Of a DNA stretch of 22,546 nt, positions 4,932 to 13,637 are shown in pieces. The stretch's first letter is position 1; each line of letters begins with the position of its first letter. The notes beneath the pieces are model-generated. The model saw nothing but the letters and a program-made list of their open reading frames with translations, had not been told where the DNA came from and made no database searches. The stretch is from the IMG/VR virus record IMGVR_UViG_3300028197_001961, positions 1 through 22,546 of that record. The stretch is one strand, 5' to 3'. This DNA is from a virus. The position numbers and the translations under genes were made by a program.

Positions 4932-5730
4932 GTTTAATCTAGTTGGTGATACTTTTACTCATTTAACAGGAGGTAATAAAGGATACTCAGTACATGGAAA
5001 AGAATCCAAGTATATTGAATGGGTGAAGGATGGTGGAGAGGATACTTTTTATTTGGATAATACTATTAATTATGGTATTCGGGATCAAAGAGCAGGAATT
5101 AAGTATCTTTGGTTATTAGAGTCAAAATATATTAAACCGGGATTAGTTGAAAATATTCTTGATAATCGTCAAATTGTTGAGGATACTTATGGCACTGTTT
5201 TTACTCATGATCAAAGACTTCTTGCTTTAGGTGATAAGTATAAATGGGTTCCTGCTCAAGGATTTTGGATTAAAGAACCAAAGATTTATGAGAAATCAAA
5301 AATGATTTCTATGATTTCTTCTAACAAACAAATGTGTGAGGGACATAGAGTTCGTCTTGGGTGGGTTGATAAGATTGGTGAACAATTAGATTTATATGGT
5401 AGGGGTTTTAATGAAATTTCTACTAAGGAAGAAGGACTTTGCGACTATATGTTCTCAGTGGCAATTGAAAACGGACAGTATGAAACTTACTTTACGGAAA
5501 AACTTCTTGATTGTTTTGCGACGGGAACTATTCCTGTGTATCTTGGTGCTCCTGATATTGGAGATCATTTTAATAAAGATGGAATAGTTGATTTAACAGA
5601 CGTGTTTGACGTTTCGGAAGAAATATACTATAATAGGATGGACGCTATCAAGGATAATTTTGAAAGAGTAAAGAATATGGAAATATTGGAAGATTTTATC
5701 TGGGAGAAATATTTAAAAAATGAGTTTTAA
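4921..5730 (+). CDS. GT10 family (alpha-1,3-fucosyltransferase-like) glycosyltransferase
   Basis: A 269-aa protein. The C-terminal half carries the GT10 signature: F-S-V-A-I-E-N-G (178-185), Y-F-T-E-K-L-L-D-C-F (190-199), then G-T-I-P-V-Y-L-G-A-P (202-211). Before it, S-K-M-I-S-M-I-S-S-N-K (126-136) and L-D-L-Y-G-R-G (156-162) match the GDP-binding strand and donor loop. The enzymes transfer L-fucose from GDP-L-fucose to an acceptor sugar. No GDP-fucose synthesis genes are visible here, but a GDP-L-galactose-forming epimerase is directly upstream and overlapping, so an L-galactose donor is possible (inference). No membrane segment. It overlaps the following methyltransferase by 11 bases. Confidence 0.85.
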   Translation: MRNKFNLVGDTFTHLTGGNKGYSVHGKESKYIEWVKDGGEDTFYLDNTINYGIRDQRAGIKYLWLLESKYIKPGLVENILDNRQIVEDTYGTVFTHDQRLLALGDKYKWVPAQGFWIKEPKIYEKSKMISMISSNKQMCEGHRVRLGWVDKIGEQLDLYGRGFNEISTKEEGLCDYMFSVAIENGQYETYFTEKLLDCFATGTIPVYLGAPDIGDHFNKDGIVDLTDVFDVSEEIYYNRMDAIKDNFERVKNMEILEDFIWEKYLKNEF

Positions 5731-6373
5731 AGAAAATTTTTTCAAAGAAAATGAAATAAAGAATGTTCTCCACATTGGTGCAGATAGAGGTGGAGAACTT
5801 CCTCAATACAAAAGTATTGGTGTTGAAAATGTTGTTTGGGTGGAAGCAAATCCTGAAGTATATTGCGAACTCATAGAAAATATTAAAATTATGAATATTG
5901 ATGATGTCAATAGTTTAACATTCAATCAATTAATTTCTGATAAGGATGATGTAGAAACAGACTTTCACCTCTACTATGGATGGGATGCAGGACATCTTGT
6001 TGGGAATAAAGGTATGTCTAGTTTACTTAAAGCAAAAAATTCTAGTTGGGTTTCTGAATGTTATAAAGGTACTATTCAATTAAAATCTTCAACTGTTGAT
6101 ACCTTTTTAAAAACTAATAGATTGGATTATGATTTCGACCTTTTAAATATTGACACTCAAGGTGCTGAAATTAAGGTATTGAAAGGTGCTAATGATGTAC
6201 TAAAAATGGTGCAATATATAAACTGTGAGGTAACTTTTCATTCTGCAACCTATCAAGGAAACTCTACATTTGAAGAAGTGAATTCTTTATTAGAAACTTA
6301 TGGGTTCAAAGTTGTAGGTGTTGATAGATGTCTTGAAGGTAATTGGGGAGATGCTTTGTACATTAAGGAATAA
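5720..6373 (+). CDS. FkbM-type SAM-dependent methyltransferase
   Basis: A 217-aa class I methyltransferase of the FkbM type: N-V-L-H-I-G-A-D-R-G-G-E (15-26) as SAM motif I, V-W-V-E-A-N-P (39-45) as the acidic motif II, S-T-V-D-T-F-L in the middle, then L-L-N-I-D-T-Q-G-A-E-I-K-V-L-K-G, the hallmark of this family, and a C-terminal strand with Y-G-F-K-V-V-G-V-D. FkbM enzymes O-methylate sugars and other small-molecule hydroxyls. Its start lies inside the preceding GT10 gene. In this context it probably caps or decorates a glycan. Confidence 0.85.
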   Translation: MSFKENFFKENEIKNVLHIGADRGGELPQYKSIGVENVVWVEANPEVYCELIENIKIMNIDDVNSLTFNQLISDKDDVETDFHLYYGWDAGHLVGNKGMSSLLKAKNSSWVSECYKGTIQLKSSTVDTFLKTNRLDYDFDLLNIDTQGAEIKVLKGANDVLKMVQYINCEVTFHSATYQGNSTFEEVNSLLETYGFKVVGVDRCLEGNWGDALYIKE

Positions 6374-6375
6374 CT

Positions 6376-7116
6376 ATGAAAATGAAAATCAATTATCACT
6401 CTCAGGTTGGTCAAGATAAATTCGTTGCCAATGCTCTTAAATTTAAAAATAATGGATTCTTTGTAGAATTTGGATCACAAGATCCTATTAATATTAATAA
6501 TACATATACTTTAGAAAAAGAATTTGGATGGAAAGGTATAATGTTTGAGTGGGATGAAAAATATGCTCCACTATATGAAAAACATCGATCTGATGAAACT
6601 ACATATATTATTTCTGATGCAACTCAACTCAATTATAAAGAACTTTTTGATAAGTTAAATGTCCCAAATAATTTGGATTATTTGCAAATAGATTTAGAGT
6701 CTGGGATGATGACACCTCTAAACCTTTTGAAAAAATTGGATAATGAAATTTTGAACGATTATAAATTTGCTACAGTTACCTTTGAACATGATATCTATTG
6801 TTCTAGAGAGAATAGTAAAGACAATGTTGGATGCGCTCAAAATGGATGGGTTCCATTCAATCCTAAAAATTTTCATACTGTAAGAGAAGAATCTAGAAAA
6901 ATTTTTAAAGATCGAGGATATTTTTGTGTCTTTGAAGATATTAAGTGTAGTGAAGAATATCAAAATCCCTTTGAAGATTGGTGGGTTCATCCGGATTTGG
7001 TTGATATGGACCATATTCAAAATATTGTTGATATGAATAATGAAAATTATGTCAATAATGATGTGACTGGAGTATCTATTTCTGCACCTAATATAGTTTA
7101 TGAATTTGATGAATAA
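6376..7116 (+). CDS. FkbM-like methyltransferase (second type)
   Basis: A 246-aa protein beginning with H-S-Q-V-G-Q-D-K-F-V (8-17), then G-F-F-V-E-F-G-S-Q-D-P (27-37), N-N-T-Y-T-L-E-K (41-48) and F-G-W-K-G-I (50-55), the layout of the S-Q-x-G-Q-D-x-F-V group of FkbM methyltransferases. The usual motif G-x-N-D-G is changed to G-S-Q-D-P, so SAM binding may be altered. The conserved L-Q-I-D-L-E follows mid-protein. The long C-terminal part with W-V-P-F-N-P and D-W-W-V-H-P is unlike the first copy. It starts two bases after the previous stop, with GGAA upstream. Confidence 0.7.
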   Translation: MKMKINYHSQVGQDKFVANALKFKNNGFFVEFGSQDPININNTYTLEKEFGWKGIMFEWDEKYAPLYEKHRSDETTYIISDATQLNYKELFDKLNVPNNLDYLQIDLESGMMTPLNLLKKLDNEILNDYKFATVTFEHDIYCSRENSKDNVGCAQNGWVPFNPKNFHTVREESRKIFKDRGYFCVFEDIKCSEEYQNPFEDWWVHPDLVDMDHIQNIVDMNNENYVNNDVTGVSISAPNIVYEFDE

Positions 7117-7885
7117 GGAAAAAAAAACTTGTTTAGTAAAACAACCAGCAGGATTTGGAGATATTCTTTTTTGTCAAAAAATTGCAAAAATTCTTCAAAA
7201 AAATACTGAATATAAACAAATTGTATGGCCAGTTTCACCCATATATTCATATATTCAAGAATATATGGGAAATGATAATCTTTATTTTCCTAGAGAAGAT
7301 GAAGATTTTCCTCATAAAAACATATACGAATCAAATAATTATAATTTTTTACAAACTGATAATTGTTTATATGTTCCATTGCAAACGGCAAATTATATTT
7401 TATCACCTTGCACTTGTCATGGAAATCCTAGAGCTCACGGGCACATTAAATACAATTTTTGCAATATAGATTATAATGATTGGAAAAATTATCTTACATT
7501 CGAACGATTTGATGATAGAGAAAATGATTTGGTAAAGTATCTTGGAATTGATCTTAATGAACCTTATAATCTAATTAATAAAAGTTGTGGTACTCCACCA
7601 CACTGTAAGTATCGTGAAAATATTAAACCAGATAATGAACATAAGAACATATATATGGATCTCACTTCTGGATTCTCTATGTTTGATTGGTGTAAAGTTT
7701 TTGAACATGCACAAGAAATTCATATTATGGAGACAGGAGTTTGGTATATACTTGATAAATTGGGATTAGAAAATGTATATGTATATTCCAAATATACCAG
7801 TGATTGGAATCCTGAAAAAAATTTTCCAGATGATTTTTCATATATGAAAGATAATTGTAATAAAAACTGGAGACTTATAAATTGA
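7109..7885 (+). CDS. Glycosyltransferase-like protein (GT9/GT-B-like)
   Basis: A 258-aa protein. The N-terminus has K-Q-P-A-G-F-G-D-I-L-F-C-Q-K-I-A-K (about 11-27), a G-x-G-D-x-L loop like that at the start of GT9 heptosyltransferases. The C-terminal third has I-H-I-M-E-T-G-V-W-Y, then the G-L-E-N-V-Y-V-Y-S-K strand. The central region is diverged and rich in Asn/Tyr. Codon use is extremely AT-rich. The ATG at 7109 is chosen, 8 bases inside the previous gene (7100 is an alternative). It is a plausible transferase or deacetylase-like processing enzyme for glycans; the call rests mainly on the N-terminal loop and context. Confidence 0.5.
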   Translation: MNKEKKTCLVKQPAGFGDILFCQKIAKILQKNTEYKQIVWPVSPIYSYIQEYMGNDNLYFPREDEDFPHKNIYESNNYNFLQTDNCLYVPLQTANYILSPCTCHGNPRAHGHIKYNFCNIDYNDWKNYLTFERFDDRENDLVKYLGIDLNEPYNLINKSCGTPPHCKYRENIKPDNEHKNIYMDLTSGFSMFDWCKVFEHAQEIHIMETGVWYILDKLGLENVYVYSKYTSDWNPEKNFPDDFSYMKDNCNKNWRLIN

Positions 7886-8529
7886 AAAATATTTTTATTA
7901 CTGGTTGTGGTGATGGTTTGGGAAAAACTCTTTTGGAAACCTCGGAGGAATGTGGATATAATGTATTTCCTCATTTTAGGGAAAATAAAAATTTTATTTC
8001 TGGTGATATAAACAAAAAAAATATTTTAGAAAAACTTCCAAAATTTTTGAAAATGAATTCTATAGATGTTTTTATTAATAATGCAGCAATCTATAAGAAA
8101 AAATCTTTAGTAGATACCACTGATGATGAAATAGAAAATATTATTAATACAAATCTTCTTTCTCAAATTTTGATTACAAAGAGAGTATATTCTTTTTTCA
8201 AAGAACGTGGGTCTGGACTAATTATTAATATAAATTCTTTATCTGGAAAAATTTCTTCTGCTAATGAATCTATATACTGTGCATCTAAATCTGGGTTGTA
8301 CTCATTTTCAAAATCTCTGCAATTGGAATCAATTGATAGTAATATAGAAATTGTTGATCTTTTTCCAGGAGCAATGAAAACAAAAATGACTAGGGATAGG
8401 ACTAATTATAATACTCTTATAGATACTAAAGATGTTTCAAAAGTTGTTTTTGATATTATTTTTAAACATACTAACCTCTATATGAATGAAATAGTAATTC
8501 GTAAAAAAAATAAAAAAAGTGGAGATTGA
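7882..8529 (+). CDS. Short-chain dehydrogenase/reductase (SDR)
   Basis: A 215-aa classical SDR. The cofactor loop is T-G-C-G-D-G-L-G (7-14), N-N-A-A is at 66-69, and the catalytic Ser119, Tyr132 and Lys136 lie in N-S-L-S-G and Y-C-A-S-K. F-P-G-A-M-K-T-K-M-T follows at 161-170, as in active family members. The start is a TTG that shares TTGA with the previous stop. It is slightly short (usually about 250 aa), with the C-terminal substrate lid reduced. It probably oxidises or reduces a sugar or sugar precursor in the glycan pathway; the substrate is unknown. Very AT-rich like its neighbours. Confidence 0.82.
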   Translation: MKNIFITGCGDGLGKTLLETSEECGYNVFPHFRENKNFISGDINKKNILEKLPKFLKMNSIDVFINNAAIYKKKSLVDTTDDEIENIINTNLLSQILITKRVYSFFKERGSGLIININSLSGKISSANESIYCASKSGLYSFSKSLQLESIDSNIEIVDLFPGAMKTKMTRDRTNYNTLIDTKDVSKVVFDIIFKHTNLYMNEIVIRKKNKKSGD

Positions 8530-8534
8530 CTCTA

Positions 8535-9164
8535 ATGGGATTATTGACTGAACATAGATTGAACTATTACATAGATGAATATCAATTGGAATATTATTTT
8601 GAAACGGGAACGGGTCAAGGAGAATGTTTAGATTATGCAACAAGATATCCCTTCAAAGAATATTGGACAGTTGATATTGATGAAGAACTTATTGAAAAAT
8701 GTTATGAGAAAATGAAGTTTTATGAAAAAAATATAAATTTTTTGATCGGCAAATCCACTGAAATTATTGATGAATATATTCCAAATATTCCTAAGGAATC
8801 TCCAACATTATTTTTTTTAGATGCACATTTTCCTGGAGCAGACTTTAAGAAATGTACATATGAAGAATCTATCAGGGAGTACGGGCAAGATGCTTTTCCT
8901 TTAGAAGAAGAAGTCAATTTAATCCAAAAGCATAGGGATATTTCTAAAGATGTTTTTATCATTGACGATTTAGTACTCTATCAAAAAGATATTGAAGTTG
9001 AGCATGTAAAAAATGGACACAAATGGGAATATGATTGGTTGCAGGAAGAACTGAATTTGCAAACAGATTCGAAATTTTTGTATGAAAAATTTGAAAAGAC
9101 ACACGAATTTAAAGTTGATTTGAGAAGTCAAGGTTATCTTATTATTACTCCAAAGAAAAAATGA
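8535..9164 (+). CDS. Putative SAM-dependent methyltransferase
   Basis: A 209-aa protein with Y-F-E-T-G-T-G-Q-G-E-C-L near the start (SAM motif I), a strand ending W-T-V-D-I-D (motif II) and T-L-F-F-L-D-A-H-F-P-G mid-protein, a D-A-H motif as in macrocin-type sugar O-methyltransferases. V-F-I-I-D-D-L is next. The ATG at 8535 has GGAG at about 8520-8523; a TTG at 8526 overlapping the previous stop is the alternative. It overlaps the following dehydrogenase by 4 bases (ATGA). The role as a sugar O-methyltransferase is inferred from motif order and context. Confidence 0.65.
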   Translation: MGLLTEHRLNYYIDEYQLEYYFETGTGQGECLDYATRYPFKEYWTVDIDEELIEKCYEKMKFYEKNINFLIGKSTEIIDEYIPNIPKESPTLFFLDAHFPGADFKKCTYEESIREYGQDAFPLEEEVNLIQKHRDISKDVFIIDDLVLYQKDIEVEHVKNGHKWEYDWLQEELNLQTDSKFLYEKFEKTHEFKVDLRSQGYLIITPKKK

Positions 9165-10174
9165 AAGCAGCAATATTAGAACAGATTGATGCACCTCTTG
9201 CTATTAGAGATGTTGAACTGACGGAATTGAAAGTAGGTCAAGTCCTTGTAAAGGTTCTTGTTAGTGGTCTTTGTGGAGCACAACTTCATGAGATACGTGG
9301 TCATAAAGGTAATGTAAAGTTTCTTCCTCACCTAATGGGACATGAGGGATGTGGTATTGTAGATAAAGTCGGACCTGGTGTAACTACTGTGAACTTAGGT
9401 GATAAGGTTGTAATGCACTGGAGACCTGGTTCTGGTATTGAAGCACCCTTTCCTTCATATGTTCTTGATGGAAAAAGTATGAGTAGTGGTAAATGCACTA
9501 CTCTTAGTGAGTATTCAATTGTATCTGAAAATAGATTAACTACTGTCCCACAAGATACTCCAGAAGATCTATGTGCGATTCTTGGTTGTGCTCTCACGAC
9601 TGCTATGGGTATCATTGATAATGAAGTTGACCTTAAGTTTGGTGAAAGTGTTGTTGTTATTGGTTGTGGTGGTGTAGGACTTAATCTAATTCAAGCTGCA
9701 GCACTCAAAAGTGCTTGCCCTATTGTTGCAATTGATTGTAGTAAATCCAAAAAGGATCTTGTTTTTGCTGCAGGAGCATCAGTTTTTGCTGCAGAACTCA
9801 AAGAACTTGGTGGTAAGTATGATGTAATCATTGATACTACAGGTATTCCTGGAGTTATTAGTGATGCTATTGCACACTTGTCTGGAAAAGGACGTATTAT
9901 TCTTGTAGGACAACCTGCACCAGGACGAGGTATAGAAGTTATGAATGCCATTAATTTGTTTAGTGGTATGGGTCAGACCATAAAGGCAACTCAGGGGGGT
10001 AAGACCAATCCTACAGAAGATATTCCTCGTTATGTTCGTATGCATCAAGAAGGTATTCTTAGTATTGAACAATTCGTAACTCATAGATTTAAATTGGATC
10101 AGGTAAACGAAGCATTCGACTTGCTTAGAAGTGGAAATGCTGGTAGAATCATTATCGAAATAGGAGTAGTATGA
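9161..10174 (+). CDS. Zinc-dependent medium-chain dehydrogenase (MDR)
   Basis: A 337-aa MDR enzyme. Catalytic zinc ligands are visible: Cys38 in L-C-G-A-Q, His61-Glu62 in M-G-H-E-G and Cys143 in L-G-C-A-L. The cofactor loop G-C-G-G-V-G is at 168-173, with Asp192 at the end of the next strand favouring NAD over NADP. The lobe that holds the structural zinc (four Cys) lacks the Cys cluster and reads H-W-R-P-G-S-G instead. It starts within the previous stop (ATGA) and itself overlaps the next gene by 4 bases, so it is tightly coupled to a TPP-dependent enzyme. Its codon use is less AT-rich than the genes just before it. The substrate is unknown; a polyol or sugar alcohol is plausible. Confidence 0.85.
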   Translation: MKAAILEQIDAPLAIRDVELTELKVGQVLVKVLVSGLCGAQLHEIRGHKGNVKFLPHLMGHEGCGIVDKVGPGVTTVNLGDKVVMHWRPGSGIEAPFPSYVLDGKSMSSGKCTTLSEYSIVSENRLTTVPQDTPEDLCAILGCALTTAMGIIDNEVDLKFGESVVVIGCGGVGLNLIQAAALKSACPIVAIDCSKSKKDLVFAAGASVFAAELKELGGKYDVIIDTTGIPGVISDAIAHLSGKGRIILVGQPAPGRGIEVMNAINLFSGMGQTIKATQGGKTNPTEDIPRYVRMHQEGILSIEQFVTHRFKLDQVNEAFDLLRSGNAGRIIIEIGVV

Positions 10175-11376
10175 TGCGGAAGGTATGGACAAAAGAAGAG
10201 TTGGTTGCCTTTGAGGATAGAATAGGTGATCTTTACTTAGATAATCAGTTACCATTTCTTTTCCATCTTTCTGGTGGCAATGAAGATCAACTGATTGAAA
10301 TTTTTAAAGACATTAAAGATGGTGATTATGTGATCTCCAATCATAGAAATCATTATCATGCTCTCCTACATGGAGTTCCTCCTGAAGAATTGGAGGAAAA
10401 AATTAAAGATGGTAGGAGTATGTTTGTATATGATCGTGAACGTAACTTTTTCCTCTCTGCAATCATCGGAGGCACTCCTGCAATTGCTGCAGGGATTGCA
10501 TGGGCACTAAAACGTAAGGGATCTACTCAAAGAGTATGGTGTTTTGTTGGGGATGGAACAGAAGATAATGGACATCTCTCTGAAGCAGTTAGATATGTTG
10601 ATGGTCATGAATTGCCTTGCACTTTTGTGATTGAAAGTAATAATCGATCTTGTGAAGCATCTAACACTGATCGTTGGGGAAAGACCGCACATCCAGAATG
10701 GAACTCTTCTTCCGTAATTCGTTATCAATATGACTGTCTTTACCCTCACTGTCGTAAACCAGGAATGATTGATCTAGGTGAAGCGCAAAAGTATAAGAAA
10801 ACTGATGAAGAATACTTTCCACCTCTAGAAGAGTTTGTTTATCCTAATCATGATATGGATGAAAGTCTTTCTTATAAGGAAGCAATGTCTCAGTCTATGA
10901 CAGAACTTGGTAATGAAGGTGCTATCTTCATTGGATATAATGTTTTTTATGGTAATGCAATTGGCACTCTGAAAAACGTTTCTGATGATCAAAAACTAGA
11001 GACACCTGTGGCAGAGAATCTGATGGCAGGACTTGCTATTGGTATGTCATTTGAGGGATTTACACCTGTTATTTACTTTGAACGTCATGACTTTATGTTG
11101 GTTGCAGCAGATGCAATCATCAATCACATTGATAAGATTGAAAGGATATCTCATGGTGAATATAAAGTTCCTGTAATCATTCGTGCAGTCACTGCAGATG
11201 CTGGTCCCTTCTACTCTGGCATTACACATGCTCAAGACTTCACGAATGTGTTCCGAGAAGCAGTTAGTTTCCCCGTTATTGATCCTGTTACTGGGTCTGA
11301 TGTTGTTAATGCCTTCAGAGGTGCTAAAGAAAGTGGTAGACCTGCAATGATTATTGAAAGAAAGTCGAGGTATTGA
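10171..11376 (+). CDS. TPP-dependent E1-like enzyme with fused alpha and beta domains
   Basis: A 401-aa protein. Residues about 1-200 resemble E1-alpha of 2-oxoacid dehydrogenases: S-N-H-R-N-H-Y-H-A-L-L-H-G (56-68), then the TPP motif G-D-G (127-129) followed 27 residues later by N-N (157-158). Residues about 232-401 resemble E1-beta: Y-K-E-A-M-S, E-T-P-V-A-E-N-L-M-A-G (277-287) with Glu282 in the position that activates TPP, and P-V-I-I-R-A-V. Both halves are shorter than the free-standing subunits (about 330-400 aa each). No E2/E3 partners are seen, so decarboxylation or ketol transfer without lipoyl transfer is more likely. It overlaps the MDR gene and probably acts with it to make an unusual sugar or acyl unit. 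Family sure, reaction unknown. Confidence 0.82.
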   Translation: MMRKVWTKEELVAFEDRIGDLYLDNQLPFLFHLSGGNEDQLIEIFKDIKDGDYVISNHRNHYHALLHGVPPEELEEKIKDGRSMFVYDRERNFFLSAIIGGTPAIAAGIAWALKRKGSTQRVWCFVGDGTEDNGHLSEAVRYVDGHELPCTFVIESNNRSCEASNTDRWGKTAHPEWNSSSVIRYQYDCLYPHCRKPGMIDLGEAQKYKKTDEEYFPPLEEFVYPNHDMDESLSYKEAMSQSMTELGNEGAIFIGYNVFYGNAIGTLKNVSDDQKLETPVAENLMAGLAIGMSFEGFTPVIYFERHDFMLVAADAIINHIDKIERISHGEYKVPVIIRAVTADAGPFYSGITHAQDFTNVFREAVSFPVIDPVTGSDVVNAFRGAKESGRPAMIIERKSRY

Positions 11377-11377
11377 T

Positions 11378-12103
11378 ATGCTAGAGTTTAATAATTGTCC
11401 ATATAGAAACAAACCCTATATGGGTCCACATAGTGAGTGGGTTGTAGATCTTTATCAAAAATATTTTGGAGATATTACTGATGGATTTTTAGTAGAAATT
11501 GGGGTTGGTTGTGTCCTTGATTGGCAAAAAATGGGAACACCTAAAATGCTTGATTGGGATAATGATGAAATTATTAGAGGAGAAAGTCATACTTTAGAAT
11601 TGCTTGAGAATGGATGGACTGGTATTTACATTGAAAGTATTCATGAGTTGATAACAAATGAATTGGATCCTCTTCTACAAAGAATTCTTCCGGAGGAGCA
11701 GTATAAAAAAATAAAGATGGTAAAATGTGGTGCTTCTGATAAGAAAGAAGTAGTGCAGATCTATAATCAAGAATCTCTAAAACCAAGTAAAGATACTGTA
11801 GTTGATGAAATAATTCCATACAATTACCAAGGACGTAAACTTTTTTGTGATGCAACTTCTATCATTCTCAATGATAATGAATGTCCTTTTGATATTGATT
11901 TTATGTTGATTGATGTTGAAGGATATGAAGTTAATGTTCTCAATGGTTTAGATTTTTCTAAGCATCGACCAAAGTTGATGTTGATTGAGATATCTAATAC
12001 ACCTTTTCAAACAATAAATGATATGATTTCTGGTGACTATGTTTTTATTAGACATGATGGATTGAATGCAATGTTTGTACATAAAGATTTTTCAAAAGAA
12101 TGA
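11378..12103 (+). CDS. FkbM-type methyltransferase (third copy)
   Basis: A 241-aa protein. SAM motif I is G-F-L-V-E-I-G-V-G (36-44), with L-E-L-L-E-N-G-W-T-G-I-Y-I-E-S (motif II) after it. The family hallmark F-M-L-I-D-V-E-G-Y-E-V-N-V-L-N-G-L lies near residues 172-188, followed by P-K-L-M-L-I-E-I-S. The ATG at 11378 follows the previous stop by one base, with AGG upstream; a TTG at 11354 inside the previous gene is less likely. It overlaps the next gene by 4 bases. A role in O-methylating glycan residues is inferred. Confidence 0.82.
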   Translation: MLEFNNCPYRNKPYMGPHSEWVVDLYQKYFGDITDGFLVEIGVGCVLDWQKMGTPKMLDWDNDEIIRGESHTLELLENGWTGIYIESIHELITNELDPLLQRILPEEQYKKIKMVKCGASDKKEVVQIYNQESLKPSKDTVVDEIIPYNYQGRKLFCDATSIILNDNECPFDIDFMLIDVEGYEVNVLNGLDFSKHRPKLMLIEISNTPFQTINDMISGDYVFIRHDGLNAMFVHKDFSKE

Positions 12104-12912
12104 AGACATATCTATCTGTAGGAATAGGAGACATGTGTTTTCTTGATTCTATCCTCACAAAAAAAGAAAAAGAGAGTATCTCTGAGATTTATTGGGCATG
12201 TAGGTTTGGATATGTGATCAAAGAATTGCTTGAGAGTAATCCTGACTATCCAAATCTTACTTCTCATCATACTATAGATGATGAAACTGGAAAAAAATAT
12301 ATGGCACAACTTGATCCAGTTGCTGTTCCATTCTGGCACTTTAGACCCGACTTTGAAAAAAATTTTGAAGTAGGATTAAATTTGTTTGACATTAAAAATG
12401 AATGGAATAATCAAAATCTTCAAATTGTAGATGCGGCATTTTTATTTACCGATGAAAGTAGGTTATTTCAAGAATCTTCTATATTAAAATATTCTAAAAA
12501 AATTGATGAGGATTATATTCTTTTTCATTACCCTACATCTACAAGACCAAGAAGTGATATTGCAGACATTTCTAAATCTGATATGGAATTTATAAACACT
12601 TTATCTAAAGAAACTGGTTTAGTGGTAAAGATTATTTCTGATCATTATGTAGATCTTGATATTGATGATCAAGAATTGTTCTATAATATTCCAATTACTG
12701 ATGTGAGGGATTTGGTTGCAAACTGTAATTACTATGTTGGATGTGATTCTTTCTGTGCTCATTTGGCATCTAACATTTTACCGAAAGAAAATATTTTCAT
12801 TAAACTATCTCCCAACTTTAGTGGTTGGAATACATGGTTACTGAGGGCATTTATGCCACATTCACCAGAAGATGTCAAGCAGTTTTATAAATCTTACATT
12901 GGTAGACCATGA
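12100..12912 (+). CDS. GT9-like glycosyltransferase
   Basis: A 270-aa protein. It starts MKTYLSVGIGDMCFLDSI, with the G-I-G-D loop of GT9. The C-terminal domain has I-L-F-H-Y-P-T-S-T-R-P-R, the strand V-V-K-I-I-S-D-H, and then I-T-D-V-R-D-L-V-A-N-C-N-Y-Y-V-G-C-D-S-F-style elements (D-V-R-D-L, Y-V-G-C-D-S, C-A-H-L-A-S) that match the nucleotide-sugar site of ADP-heptose transferases. It lies directly before three ADP-heptose biosynthesis genes, so a heptosyltransferase role is attractive. It is shorter than typical WaaC/WaaF (about 320-350 aa). Confidence 0.7.
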   Translation: MKTYLSVGIGDMCFLDSILTKKEKESISEIYWACRFGYVIKELLESNPDYPNLTSHHTIDDETGKKYMAQLDPVAVPFWHFRPDFEKNFEVGLNLFDIKNEWNNQNLQIVDAAFLFTDESRLFQESSILKYSKKIDEDYILFHYPTSTRPRSDIADISKSDMEFINTLSKETGLVVKIISDHYVDLDIDDQELFYNIPITDVRDLVANCNYYVGCDSFCAHLASNILPKENIFIKLSPNFSGWNTWLLRAFMPHSPEDVKQFYKSYIGRP

Positions 12913-13637
12913 GTATCTTAGTCATTGGAGAAACATGCAGAGATGTATTTGTCTACTGTAATTCTAATAGATTATGTCCTGAGGCACCTGTTCCGGTATT
13001 GAACATCGTTGATCAGAGAGAAAATCCTGGCATGGCTGGCAATGTTCGTAGGAACATTGAAAGTCTGTCTGGAAAAGTAATTGATATTGCTACGAATAAT
13101 AACTGGCATGAGATTGTAAAGACAAGATACGTTCATAAAGAAAGTAATCATATGTTTTTTAGGGTTGATACGACTCAATCAATTCCTAGGATCAACTTGA
13201 AAGAACTTGATTTTGATTATGATTTGATTGTAATTTCTGATTATAATAAGGGTTTCTTATTGGAAGAAGACATTCAATACATTTCTTCTAATCATTCAAA
13301 TGTCTTTATCGACACGAAGAAGATCATGGGTGACTGGGTAAATGAAGCAAGGTTTATTAAAATCAATGACTATGAATATCGCAATTCTGAATCATATCTA
13401 ACTGATGATATGAAGCAAAAAATTATTCATACTATGGGTGGAAAGGGTTGTGAGTTTAAAGGTAAAAAATATCCAACCAAAAAAGTGGAAGTAAAAGATC
13501 TTTCTGGAGCAGGAGATACTTTCATGGCTGGACTTGTCGTGAAGTTTGTAGAGACTGATGACATTGTAAAGAGTATTAAGTATGCAAATGAATGTGCATC
13601 TAAAGTTGTATCGCAAAAAGGAGTTGCTGTATTATGA
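12909..13637 (+). CDS. hldE: D-glycero-beta-D-manno-heptose-7-phosphate kinase (HldE domain 1 type)
   Basis: A 242-aa PfkB-family kinase. R-L-C-P-E-A-P-V-P-V (21-30) and G-M-A-G-N-V-R-R-N-I (41-50) correspond to the R-L-S-P-E-A-P-V-P-V and G-G-A-A-N-V blocks of HldE. The phosphate loop and catalytic base are G-A-G-D-T-F (200-205, Asp203). It phosphorylates heptose 7-phosphate at C1. It is shorter than the bacterial kinase domain (about 310 aa), mainly in the middle. The nucleotidyltransferase half, fused to it in most bacteria, is here a separate gene at 14419, with HldD between. Start and stop overlap the neighbours by 4 bases each. Confidence 0.85.
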   Translation: MSILVIGETCRDVFVYCNSNRLCPEAPVPVLNIVDQRENPGMAGNVRRNIESLSGKVIDIATNNNWHEIVKTRYVHKESNHMFFRVDTTQSIPRINLKELDFDYDLIVISDYNKGFLLEEDIQYISSNHSNVFIDTKKIMGDWVNEARFIKINDYEYRNSESYLTDDMKQKIIHTMGGKGCEFKGKKYPTKKVEVKDLSGAGDTFMAGLVVKFVETDDIVKSIKYANECASKVVSQKGVAVL

